NCBI GenBank assembly: GCA_000333855.2
Contig: CM007340.1
Location: 264,041 to 300,083 of the forward strand
Direction: 5' to 3'
DNA: 36,043 nt
Source: Endotrypanum monterogeii
Taxonomy: Eukaryota; Euglenozoa; Kinetoplastea; Trypanosomatida; Trypanosomatidae
Part shown: positions 27,490 through 36,015 of the stretch, in pieces
Layout of the letters: each line of letters starts with the position of its first letter
Position numbering within the stretch: position 1 is the stretch's first letter
Made by a program: the position numbers and the translations under genes
Notes under the pieces: generated by a model
Databases searched by the model: none
The model's input: only the letters and a program-made list of their open reading frames with translations
What the model was told of the DNA's origin: nothing

Positions 27490-29568
27490 ATGCTTCCAGA
27501 ACGGGAAATTATAACATTGGCGTTTGGAAACTTCAGCACCCTGGTGGCCGCACAGTGGGCGAACGGCACTTCGCTGTACGACGTCCATGAGAACACTCTC
27601 TACCACGAGTGCCGAAACGAGGATGTACTGGGTAGCACTTGCAGTGACAGCAGGCGCGCCAGGGTGCCGCGTCTTGTTCTAATCGATGCCCCTTACGCCA
27701 GCACCTTCGACGAAATCGAAGCCTGGGCACACAAATACGAGACTGATGCGGAAAGCAATGACGTGGGCAACCCTGCGTACAACACCACCGGAGCACCTTC
27801 GTCGAGGTCGCATCGAGCGCTTCAGGGACACGCAGCTGAACACGAAGAAATGCGAGTCGCCACCGTAGCCAAATCTGTGCAGCGTCATATCTATGAACAG
27901 CATGGCTTCGGCAACAACAGTGGCAGCGATGGCGCTGATGATGACGTGGAAAGTGAGCACACTCCGCACATGGATGAGGGCGACGATGTGGATGCACAGC
28001 GACTCTCTGAAGACGAGCAAGAAGAAAATGATGAGGGTTGCCATCGACGGAACACCCCCATCGCTGATCGTCGAGCGCAGCGCCGAGCCGGCCTCAAACG
28101 GAAGCTTTTCGATGAGCACAACACGACGATCCCTTGGTGGCTGTACATCACCACGGGCCTCGGGCCGAACAGCGTCACCTCAATGAAGCCACTTCAGCAC
28201 GTCGACGCCGCTGGTGATGTGCCAGCGCTTCACAGCTTTGGCTACGGCCTGGCCCACCTCCGTGACGATGGAAGATCAAGCGACATTGAAAGCTTCAACG
28301 ACTCGCTCCGTCGAAACCTAGAGTCGGCGGACCTGCTGCAAGGGCTGCAGTGCTTCTCCGATGGCGACGGGCTCTTCGGGGGAGCGGCTGCCAATGTGCT
28401 TGAGCAATTCTGGGACGAAGCGGGATCGAAGACGCCAGTCGTTCACACAACCGCCTTTACCCGTCTGCCGACGTGCGTGACCGACCCGACCCGCCGAGCT
28501 GAAATCGCGTTCCGCGAGCGGCGGATGGATGAAGTTGCGCTGAATCAACTTCTCGCCACGGTACATCTTTCGCGTCACCCGTCAGCGGTGTACATACCGG
28601 TTCCTTTGTCCAACTGGGATACATTCTTCAAGGGTGCGCCGACTGCCGCATCGCCCACCGAGGCCCCTCAGTGGCTGCATGACGATCAGGCGACGGCGCA
28701 GCTGCTGGCAGCTGTCATAGACACCGCCCTCTATGGTCTTCGGGATGGTAGCCGTACAAACGGAACCACATCGAAGGCGCCGCATTGTCACATGGATGAG
28801 TGGTGTCGTGTGGTCCGGCCAATCCCGTCGCTTCGAGTGGCGGCTGCAATGGGTGCTCTGCCGCAGCCCGTCTCCTCCTCGTCAGAGCTTTGGGAATTCT
28901 TGCAGGCGAACCCGCTTCTACCGGATGCGCCTCTGCTTGACGAGCGCATGAACCCTTCGAAGAAGGGTGAGGCGGAGGACGAAAGCAGTGGAAAGGGGCG
29001 ACTAGAGGCAAAGTTTTTTTCGCTGACACACAGCATGTCGACCTACTCGGCAGCCCACCCCGCCGGTCAAGTGATGGGTCACGCGGTCAGCCTCCGCGGC
29101 GCTGGATGCCTTCCTGCGACAGTGTATCCAGCGCGTGAGGCCATGTTGCGCTACGCCCTCCCTCTCCGCACCTCTTCCTACATGTCGCTCCTGACAGAAG
29201 TGAACTACCCCATCTCCAGCAGCTTCCCAATGGAACTTGTGATTCCCGATCCTGCGGCGGCGACGAAGGCGTTGGGAGGCTCGACTGAAGACGGTGCCAA
29301 CGATGGTGACGCCTTGCTGCGCAATGCATTAAAGTGTGTGGATGTCGGTGCCCATGTACTGACCACCTATGCCACAGCACCAATGCTGCGTGGCATCAAT
29401 GTCGCGGCGAAAGCGGCGCTACGCTACAAAATGGAGCGCTACTGCGATGCATACGTGATGGAGAGAGATGACTGGCGTGAGGTATTGGACGAGGGGCTGG
29501 CCCTCTTCGACGATTATAACCACGCGCCTCCGTCAGACTCCGAAGACAGTGGCGACATCGAAGCCTAA
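27490..29568 (+). CDS. Misato/DML1-family tubulin-like protein, 692 aa
   Basis: The start is ATG at 27490; upstream in-frame extension to 27457 begins with GTG and lies close to the splice acceptor. The N-terminus EREIITLAFGNFSTLVAAQW (residues 4-23) matches the opening of Misato segment II, the tubulin-like N-terminal domain. Residues 278-310 (LQGLQCFSDGDGLFGGAAAN and the following WDE) match the second family block, equivalent to the tubulin-like G-rich loop region. Insertions rich in Asp/Glu at about 145-195 make it longer than the human MSTO1 protein (about 570 aa). Family members affect mitochondrial distribution and fusion in animals and mitochondrial inheritance in yeast. The role in a single-mitochondrion flagellate is not known from sequence. 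Family assignment is firm; function is inference. Confidence 0.9.
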   Translation: MLPEREIITLAFGNFSTLVAAQWANGTSLYDVHENTLYHECRNEDVLGSTCSDSRRARVPRLVLIDAPYASTFDEIEAWAHKYETDAESNDVGNPAYNTTGAPSSRSHRALQGHAAEHEEMRVATVAKSVQRHIYEQHGFGNNSGSDGADDDVESEHTPHMDEGDDVDAQRLSEDEQEENDEGCHRRNTPIADRRAQRRAGLKRKLFDEHNTTIPWWLYITTGLGPNSVTSMKPLQHVDAAGDVPALHSFGYGLAHLRDDGRSSDIESFNDSLRRNLESADLLQGLQCFSDGDGLFGGAAANVLEQFWDEAGSKTPVVHTTAFTRLPTCVTDPTRRAEIAFRERRMDEVALNQLLATVHLSRHPSAVYIPVPLSNWDTFFKGAPTAASPTEAPQWLHDDQATAQLLAAVIDTALYGLRDGSRTNGTTSKAPHCHMDEWCRVVRPIPSLRVAAAMGALPQPVSSSSELWEFLQANPLLPDAPLLDERMNPSKKGEAEDESSGKGRLEAKFFSLTHSMSTYSAAHPAGQVMGHAVSLRGAGCLPATVYPAREAMLRYALPLRTSSYMSLLTEVNYPISSSFPMELVIPDPAAATKALGGSTEDGANDGDALLRNALKCVDVGAHVLTTYATAPMLRGINVAAKAALRYKMERYCDAYVMERDDWREVLDEGLALFDDYNHAPPSDSEDSGDIEA

Positions 29569-29590
29569 CAAAAAAAAAAAAGAATAAGTG

Positions 29591-29609
29591 CACCTGTGTG
29601 AAACAGGTG
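29591..29609 (+). other. Perfect 7-bp hairpin just after the Misato stop codon
   Basis: CACCTGT (29591-29597) pairs exactly with ACAGGTG (29603-29609) across a 5-base loop, beginning 23 bases after the stop. An alternative outer pairing AGTGCAC/GTGCACT (29587-29593 with 29619-29625) shares bases with the inner stem. Confidence 0.6.
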
Positions 29610-30350
29610 AAAGAAACAGTGCACTACTATGTTGTTTGTTTGTTTTCGAAGGGAGATCCGTGTGTGTGTGTGTGTATTGAGGAAAGACAAAGGAGCGTAT
29701 CTTAACCGCATGATCTGTAAGGAAGAAGGGGGCCGTGTTGAGTTAAGTGGAGCCGGAAAAGAAAACGAGGCATGGTGTGAGTCTGGGAGAGTCCGCCAGA
29801 GGGAGGGCAGCCTTCCAAATGTAGTTCATCCTCCTTACCTCCCCTTCCTCCTCCTCTTCCTCACCTTTTCTCCCTGCCATCACTCGCCTTGTAATGTTTC
29901 TTTCTCTTCGTGGCCATATTTTCTCCTCACAAAGACACAAATGTCGGTACAATGTCCACGACCCAATGTGCTTAGCTTCTATTGAGGGTCCGGTCAACTT
30001 GATTGAAGTGGTGGTGGAGAGGATCACGATGCCGCTCCGCTGCGCTTCACCTCTAGAAGAAAGCGAATGGGTGAGTGGGTGGATCAATATGAAAATGTGA
30101 ACAAAATTGATCGCCAGTAAAAGAATCACCTCCACAGCCACCACCACCCAAAGAAATATATATATATATATATATACACAGACACCCAACAACTTCCCTC
30201 TCGCAAGGCTGGCTCCATTATCCGACAAGGTCACTCGTAGGTAGCGTCTCCCAGGCCAACCCCCCCCACCCCTCCCACACGGACACACCTCTCTCCGTCC
30301 GTCCGTCCGTCACCCCTGCCTCCCCTTCCCCCATGCTGCACACTCGAACT

Positions 30351-30404
30351 CCTTTTTCCCACAATCCACTGAACACGCATTGAGACCCCCATCACACAGA
30401 ACAG
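30351..30404 (+). promoter_or_regulatory. Spliced-leader acceptor region for the TTLL gene
   Basis: Pyrimidine-rich stretches lie at about 30285-30330 and at 30351-30360 (CCTTTTTCCC). Candidate AG acceptors follow at 30383-30384, 30398-30399 and 30403-30404, which would give a 5' UTR of about 48-68 bases. The exact site is uncertain. Confidence 0.5.
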
Positions 30405-30452
30405 TCGCATACACAATCTTGCGTCTGCCGGACGAAGCCATCGTAAATTCAC

Positions 30453-32633
30453 ATGGCGCTTCGTGAATCCGAAGCCTTCCAAGATGGCGACGTCCAGGCG
30501 GCCGCTCGACGCGCGCGGCGTGCGCTCGGACCCTTTCTGATGTCACCATCAGTCGTACTAGACCTTTCAAAGACGAGCACATTAGCAGACGACAGCGTCG
30601 GACTCGGCTCGACGGAGGTGTACCTTGTGGACTCTCCGTACGAGCAGCGTCGCCCTGTGATTGCCTTTGTACCGTACGACAAGCCTGCGGACGGCGACGA
30701 GTCTCATCCAAGTCGGGCGGGATATGACGAGGACATGAGGGGGACCCCAATCGATCTCCTCGTACAACCGGGAAAGCTTCCGCACGGCCTTGAGGAGGGG
30801 GGCATGGTCGGGGAAAACAATGGAACAAGTCCGGTGCAGACGCATTGGGATGACTCGCAGCCGCAGCTCCGCATCGCTGCCCGCACCCCCGAGGGACCCT
30901 ACGGCCGCCTCAGCTACGTCATAGACGAAAGCTGCACTCCCTTCACCGCACTGCTCGCCACCCTTCGTGCAGCGGGCTTCACACGCATCTCGGGCCGTGC
31001 GGCGCTCCTCCACAAGACACACTCGCTACTGTGGGTGAAGCATCTACTGCCGAGCATGGTGGATCAGTTGCTGCAACGTCCGTCAGGGGCATATCGAAAG
31101 GCAAATCACTTCCCTGGCACTCACGTCCTAGGTCGAAAGGACAAACTGTGCCTGTTGCTGAGGCGTGCTGGACTGCGCTGGCAAGCGTCTGGTGAGCGTG
31201 CCATGACGCCGTGCGACGCGGACACGACCAGCGAAGAGGCGGCACGCGCAGTGGCGTGGGCATCTCTGACTCCGGAGAGTTGGCTTCTTCCGCAAGATGC
31301 AGAAGCGTGCATGCACGCGGTGCGGAAGCCGAACCCCTCCGGGGAGACCGTGCCGCTCTTCATCGTAAAGCCAACAAATCAAGCTGGCGGTCAAGGCATC
31401 TTCTTAATAAGCGGCGGTAGCGAGACGGGGGTGACGGCGCTGAAGGCTGCTATCGGCGGGGTCGGCAGTAGCCTTGGCAACGTCTCTCGACATGGGAAAC
31501 GTTCTGCCTCGTTAGTTGGTAGCAGTGGCCCCCTCGACACGACTGAGAGGGCCAGGAACGGCAACAACTACGTTGTGCAGCGCTACATAGCAAATCCCTT
31601 TTTGCTGGAGGGCCGAAAGTTCGACCTGCGGTTGTACGTTGTTGTGACCTCCTACGATCCTGTACGTCTTTACCTGTATCGAGAAGGACTCGTGCGCATT
31701 GCATCCGTGCCTTACACCCGCACCGGTGGGACTGCGTGGGAATCGGGGGTGACCGATATCGCAGACGTGACTGACCTACGAGCCCACTTGACAAATTTCA
31801 CCCTCAACAAGGAGGCGTCTCCGGTATCGACAAGAGAGCACGGCGCAGGCGCTACTGCAGCCGGCGAATACGACATGAAATGGCCGTTGAGTAGTCTTGC
31901 CATTTATCTGGCGAGGATGGGCTATGACTGGCCGGGTACGCTACAGCGCATTCACGAACTGCTACGGCTTGTCTTCTTATCCGTCACTCCGGAAGTGCGA
32001 GCAGCACTGCGTGCATCGTCGGCGCGCCGGCTGCAAAAACCTGACAGCGACGAAACTCGATCTGTTTTATCTTCGCACGCAACGGTGAATGGGACATCCC
32101 CATTCTTTGAGATCTTCGGCGTGGACGTCCTCCTGGCCGTGGAAGGGAAGAGCAGCGAACGCGCTCACGACTTGCTTCCGGCGCCAACCAGCGTCAGAAC
32201 GTTGAGGCCCATCTTGCTCGAAGTGAACATTATGCCCTCCCTCAGTACACACTACTCCCTTCTCGACCAGCGCATCAAGGCGAACTTCATCGCAGACGCA
32301 CTGACGCTGGTGGGACTTATGCCACCGCCGTACAAGGTCATGTCCTCCGCTACTCGCGCACCTCGCACAGCGACCGATCGAAAGATCTCTTACGGCGACG
32401 CGTTCCTCGACGCGTTGAGCGACAGCGAAATAAGGAACGTGTGCCTCGCTACAGAAGAGGAGCATCGACGTGCAAACAACTTTGTGCGTCTCCTGCCGAC
32501 ACGCGACTCCGCGAGCAAATACGCTGCGCTGATGAGGACGACAGAAGAGATGGGAACGCCAGCAGCGACACCGCCTCCTCTCGATGCGGTATTGAGTGCT
32601 TGGCTCGCGTCGTCACCCTCGAAACAACCCTGA
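30453..32633 (+). CDS. Tubulin-tyrosine-ligase-like protein (probable polyglutamylase, TTLL4/5-like), 726 aa
   Basis: TTLL enzymes are ATP-grasp ligases that add amino acids, usually glutamate, to tubulin tails or other proteins. ATG at 30453 follows candidate splice acceptors. The TTL domain runs from about residue 215 to 620. HFPGTHVLGRKDKL (219-232) resembles the entry motif of TTLL4/5. IVKPTNQAGGQGIF holds the ATP-binding Lys306. KFDLRLYVVVTSYDP (389-403) and HLTNFTLNKEA (445-455) are core signatures. Asp558, Glu590 and Asn592 (in LLEVNIMPSLS) match the metal-binding triad. A Ser/Gly-rich insert of about 45 residues at roughly 315-362 separates the ATP-binding strand from VVQRYIANPF. The N-terminal 200 residues are less recognisable. 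All key residues seen are intact, so activity is likely. Substrate and chain type (initiating or elongating) are inference. Confidence 0.93.
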   Translation: MALRESEAFQDGDVQAAARRARRALGPFLMSPSVVLDLSKTSTLADDSVGLGSTEVYLVDSPYEQRRPVIAFVPYDKPADGDESHPSRAGYDEDMRGTPIDLLVQPGKLPHGLEEGGMVGENNGTSPVQTHWDDSQPQLRIAARTPEGPYGRLSYVIDESCTPFTALLATLRAAGFTRISGRAALLHKTHSLLWVKHLLPSMVDQLLQRPSGAYRKANHFPGTHVLGRKDKLCLLLRRAGLRWQASGERAMTPCDADTTSEEAARAVAWASLTPESWLLPQDAEACMHAVRKPNPSGETVPLFIVKPTNQAGGQGIFLISGGSETGVTALKAAIGGVGSSLGNVSRHGKRSASLVGSSGPLDTTERARNGNNYVVQRYIANPFLLEGRKFDLRLYVVVTSYDPVRLYLYREGLVRIASVPYTRTGGTAWESGVTDIADVTDLRAHLTNFTLNKEASPVSTREHGAGATAAGEYDMKWPLSSLAIYLARMGYDWPGTLQRIHELLRLVFLSVTPEVRAALRASSARRLQKPDSDETRSVLSSHATVNGTSPFFEIFGVDVLLAVEGKSSERAHDLLPAPTSVRTLRPILLEVNIMPSLSTHYSLLDQRIKANFIADALTLVGLMPPPYKVMSSATRAPRTATDRKISYGDAFLDALSDSEIRNVCLATEEEHRRANNFVRLLPTRDSASKYAALMRTTEEMGTPAATPPPLDAVLSAWLASSPSKQP

Positions 32634-33247
32634 AGTAGCTTAATAGATGTACCTTGACGCGTCGTACATATCCACCGCAAGTGCGAGCATTGACAAACCC
32701 TACGTGCGGTATCCCCACCTTCCTTCCCCAAAAATATATATATATATATCCCTCTTCCCTCGTTCTCAGTGACCTACGTGCTCGAAAATCCCGGGATACG
32801 CGACGAGAGAACATACGCTTATTGAGTGAAGGTGTGGGTACAAAAGAAACAACATGAATACATATTGAAATTGCACGACCGATGAATGTGCTGTGTGATA
32901 TGCATTGAGAGGAGGACAGGGGGGGAGGGAGGGGAGGGCTCGACCTTCTCCAAGGCTTCCCCCCTTACCCCTCCTCCCCCTGCCCGATCACGCGCACGCA
33001 CGTACATTCACTTCATCCTCACATGACGGGTGTATCCCACTCCTACCCTTCCTTATCGCACACCCCAAGTTCCTTTGAATTTTTCTTTGAAGGAGAAGCG
33101 GCCTCCAGCCAACATCCACCTTCCCCAACTCCCTCCAACCACACAAACACACACACTCACATACACAGCAACAGCTACAACAATCGCCACAATCACACAC
33201 AAGAGAGGGACGATATTTTTTTTTCTTTTGTAGGGCAAGAAAAGAAA
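32634..33247. other. 0.6 kb spacer
   Basis: No gene is seen. It contains a (TA)n array at 32734-32749, purine/pyrimidine-biased runs at about 32915-32985 and CA-rich sequence before the next acceptor. An in-frame ATG at 33023 extends the next open frame through CA-repeat sequence, but it lies upstream of the splice acceptor and is not a likely start. Confidence 0.75.
33216..33233 (+). promoter_or_regulatory. Polypyrimidine tract and spliced-leader acceptor for the DM14-like gene
   Basis: A T-rich tract (33216-33229) ends in TTTTGTAG, with AG at 33232-33233, only 14 bases before the ATG at 33248. This decides the start codon, because the upstream in-frame ATG at 33023 would be removed by trans-splicing. 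Confidence 0.8.
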
Positions 33248-34309
33248 ATGGGTCAAGACGCACCTAAACCAACGTCGCGCAAGCAGACGTCGGTGCCCCC
33301 TACACCGAGAGAACGGCGAAGACAACGCAAGCAAGACGAGGTACGCAAGCCGCTCCAATCCGCAGAGCAGGAGCAACAGCGAAAGCCAACTCTGAAAGAG
33401 CAATGGCAGGCGAAACGCTTGGAACATGCGGCCATCCGCGAGATGAACGCGGTGGAGCGCAAGCGAAAAAAAGAAGCCCTGCATGCCGCACTATTGGCTC
33501 AGCAGAAGGAAACGGAAGAGCCTGTTGATGACGTACATGCAAGCGACGTCGGCAACATTGACGGCGATAATCCGTTGCTTGAGCACGCGGAGGCTGAAGC
33601 GATGCAGACTCGGGCACAAATAAACGCACAGCTGGCAGCCTTCAAAAACTTTATGCTAGACAACCCCGATGTCGATAAGGAGCTCGACACAGTCGCTGCC
33701 GACCCAGCCAGCATCTTTGACCCTGAAGCCTCACTGATGCCAGCACGTGGGGCGAACAACCGCCGTGGCTATACCGACGGCAGTGGCAGCGGTCTCGAAG
33801 GGGCAGAGGATGATGAAGTGATTGCGAATGTCTCTGTCCATAGCTCCGACTACGCTAACGAAGAACTGATGCAAGGGCTTAACGACTTGGACGAGGAGAT
33901 AGAAGAAGAATTTCAGAGGAACATAGAAGCTCTCCGAGAGGAAGTCGCTCGGCACAAGGAGCAATCTCTTGCGTATCTGCGCGAGCACAACGATAAACCG
34001 GCAGCATTGGAAGAGTTGAGGAAGGCGAAGCAGATCGAGGCGAAAATTAAGGCGCTCATGGATGAACATGAAACACCACTTCGAGTCCTAATAGAAAATC
34101 AGCAATCAACAATCGCTGAGCTAGAGGACCTGACGGCGACACGCAAGCAGAACTCGATCGCTGCCCTCCGTGCTGGAAACAAAAGCGTAGCGCTGTTGCT
34201 CCTCAAAGAATCAAAGGGATTCGAAGCTCAACTAGAGGCGGCTAAAGCTACGCTGGCAACTCTTTTGGAGCAGAGGGATAAGCAACTACGCAGCAACGGT
34301 GATCATTAA
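33248..34309 (+). CDS. Coiled-coil protein with two DM14-like repeats, 353 aa
   Basis: The start ATG at 33248 (MGQDAPKP) lies 14 bases after the splice acceptor. The longer frame from 33023 adds His-Thr-rich translation of CA repeats and is rejected. Residues 1-85 are basic and Pro/Gln/Lys-rich. About 120-160 and 205-335 are strongly helical and charged. Two related segments, about 235-270 and 299-335, share the pattern Ala/Leu-rich helix, short Gly/Asn/Asp turn, then a second helix with Lys-Gly/Gln and Glu-Ala. They resemble DM14 repeats of CC2D1A/Lgd proteins, which bind ESCRT-III subunits. No C2 domain is present, so it would be a reduced relative. A general coiled-coil protein without ESCRT links is the alternative. 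The coding call is firm; the family assignment is tentative. Confidence 0.88.
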   Translation: MGQDAPKPTSRKQTSVPPTPRERRRQRKQDEVRKPLQSAEQEQQRKPTLKEQWQAKRLEHAAIREMNAVERKRKKEALHAALLAQQKETEEPVDDVHASDVGNIDGDNPLLEHAEAEAMQTRAQINAQLAAFKNFMLDNPDVDKELDTVAADPASIFDPEASLMPARGANNRRGYTDGSGSGLEGAEDDEVIANVSVHSSDYANEELMQGLNDLDEEIEEEFQRNIEALREEVARHKEQSLAYLREHNDKPAALEELRKAKQIEAKIKALMDEHETPLRVLIENQQSTIAELEDLTATRKQNSIAALRAGNKSVALLLLKESKGFEAQLEAAKATLATLLEQRDKQLRSNGDH

Positions 34310-34349
34310 CGAACGTGGTGAAGAACTCCGACACAATGGTTCTGCTGTA

Positions 34350-34353
<4 letters not shown>

Positions 34354-34390
<37 letters not shown>
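34354..34390. repeat. (TG)n array
   Basis: TG repeat of about 37 bases, starting about 45 bases after the stop codon of the DM14-like gene. Confidence 0.9.
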
Positions 34391-34394
<4 letters not shown>

Positions 34395-34858
34395 GTCTCC
34401 GAAGAAGAGAAAAGGGGAAGGGAGAGGGAATACTAGAGAAAACATCTGAGTGCACTCGTTTGCTTTGAGATGTGTTGGTGTTGCATGTCCCCACCTCTGT
34501 TATTCACCCTCTGTTGCCATTTCGTTATGTCCTCTTCTCTGCTATAATTTGATTTGCTTTATGTACGGCTCCTGGGCGGGTGTTCGTGGGAGGGGGGAAG
34601 TTCTCGAGTTGCTCTGCATCTCCTCTCCACTCCCCATTCCCCCCCCATCCCCGCTCAAAAAAAAAAGGGGGGGAGGGTTTCTTTTTTCCCCATTACCCGT
34701 GACGGGATTCAACTACCCTTTTCAGTGCATCGCTCACCTCTCCTGTGATGTCTGAACCCCCATCTTTCAGGGCGAGCATATCGGGTAGTTGACGAGTGCT
34801 CGCTTCTTCCACAGTGCCCGATAAAGGACACTGCATCCTAAACGAATACGCACACACG

Positions 34859-34882
34859 TATATATATATATTATATATATAT
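34859..34882. repeat. (TA)n array with one phase slip
   Basis: TA repeat of about 24 bases interrupted by one TT. Confidence 0.85.
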
Positions 34883-35565
34883 TTATATGTGTATCGTTCT
34901 CAGGGCTGTTGTGCTCGCGAGGATAAGAAACCATTGAGGAATCGCTTGTCTTCAAAACTCTTTCATGATCTACGAAAAGCGTTTTTTTTTTTTGCGAAAG
35001 CCGCTTGTGATCATCGGAAAAGAAAAACATGTTGATATGTGCCCTCGCACTTCCCCTTTTTTCCTCCCACGCTTCCTCTGAAGAAGGTGATCAGCACCTT
35101 CCCTCCACCTTCTGACGTACGCCGAGATAACTCGCATACGCACACTTCATCGATTCCTTCCCGCGTCGCGAAATCGATGAGAACTAACCTCAGCCGACGC
35201 ATTCCACATCACGTTCATCCTTCCACTCCGATCGACACGGGAATGGAAAAACCCTTGGTAGTAGGCCTGCTATATTGACACACATTTTTGTCCCACTCTG
35301 TCAAGGTCGCATTACGCACAAGCCCTAAGAAAACCTTATCCGATAAACAACGCACGTACTCTATTCCGCTCCCATCTTCATCCCTTTTTTACCCGCCTAA
35401 CCCCTATCCTGTACATTGTACACACTCCCCATTCCTCGATCTTTGCTTCCTCGCGTAACTTCTCACTTCCACCTCAACTCCTGCTGTCACTCCTAAACCC
35501 TTCCACGTCCATGAAGGTCTTTCAAAAACGCGTTCTTTGCTCGTCTTCAGAAACGGACATCGATA

Positions 35566-35955
35566 ATGCCACCCACCTCCGTGAAAAGATATCTCCCTTG
35601 GTTTCTTTATCCTATGGCTTTTGGCAGACAAAAAAAAACATATATCAGTGATGCTGCGTTCTCGCCTGCCTGTGTGTGCCCGTGTCTGAGCACTCCGACC
35701 CCTCCCCTCCCCAATACCCCTCCGCTGTCCCCCCAAATGACGAACGTGGCATCTCTCCAAGGACACCGCATTCGCACTGCGGTGCGTGACATCAGTTTTG
35801 CCTTCGAACCTAATACCAGAGCTGATGGGGTGACGTGTAGGACTGGGGAATGGCTGCCCCGCCTGACGCGACTGCATGATGAACTAGGTATACGACGAAC
35901 AACTCGTCTGAGCACCTCCTTTGATGACTTTACACCTCTTTTGCTTCCTCACTGA
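35566..35955 (+). CDS. Possible small protein, 129 aa (weak candidate)
   Basis: ATG at 35566 lies 15 bases after a good acceptor-like sequence (pyrimidine-rich 35532-35548, AG at 35549-35550), a geometry like that of the DM14-like gene. The frame runs to TGA at 35953-35955. Residues 1-57 include Cys/Pro-rich translation of a pyrimidine tract and look non-coding. From the internal Met at 35737 onward, 72 residues have mixed, protein-like composition, with no homopolymers and an acidic/hydrophobic end. No family is recognised. It could equally be chance in 3' UTR sequence. Confidence 0.25.
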   Translation: MPPTSVKRYLPWFLYPMAFGRQKKTYISDAAFSPACVCPCLSTPTPPLPNTPPLSPQMTNVASLQGHRIRTAVRDISFAFEPNTRADGVTCRTGEWLPRLTRLHDELGIRRTTRLSTSFDDFTPLLLPH

Positions 35956-36015
35956 CCATCAGTCGCCGCGGAGGGGGTGGCCGGCCCGCTCCCCCGCCCC
36001 GACCGCCTCCCCCCT
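35956..36015. other. GC-rich patch at the window edge
   Basis: About 60 bases of very GC-rich sequence (GCCGCGGAGGGGG, then GGCCGGCCCGCTCCCCCGCC) follow AT-richer sequence. The GGCCGGCC core is palindromic. It could be the start of another repeat family or a UTR element cut by the window end. Confidence 0.4.

Larger units (their letters stand above)
29569..30452. other. Spacer: Misato 3' UTR and TTLL 5' leader
   Basis: No gene is seen. It contains a poly-A stretch immediately after the stop, a small hairpin (29591-29609), a (TA)n array (30156-30176), the 13-base string shared with the previous spacer (30111-30123) and a CCGT tetramer repeat at about 30293-30311. Confidence 0.75.

Noticed and set aside
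33023..33247. N-terminal extension of the DM14-like protein from ATG 33023
   Set aside because: It lies upstream of the clear splice acceptor at 33232-33233 and encodes CA-repeat His-Thr sequence.
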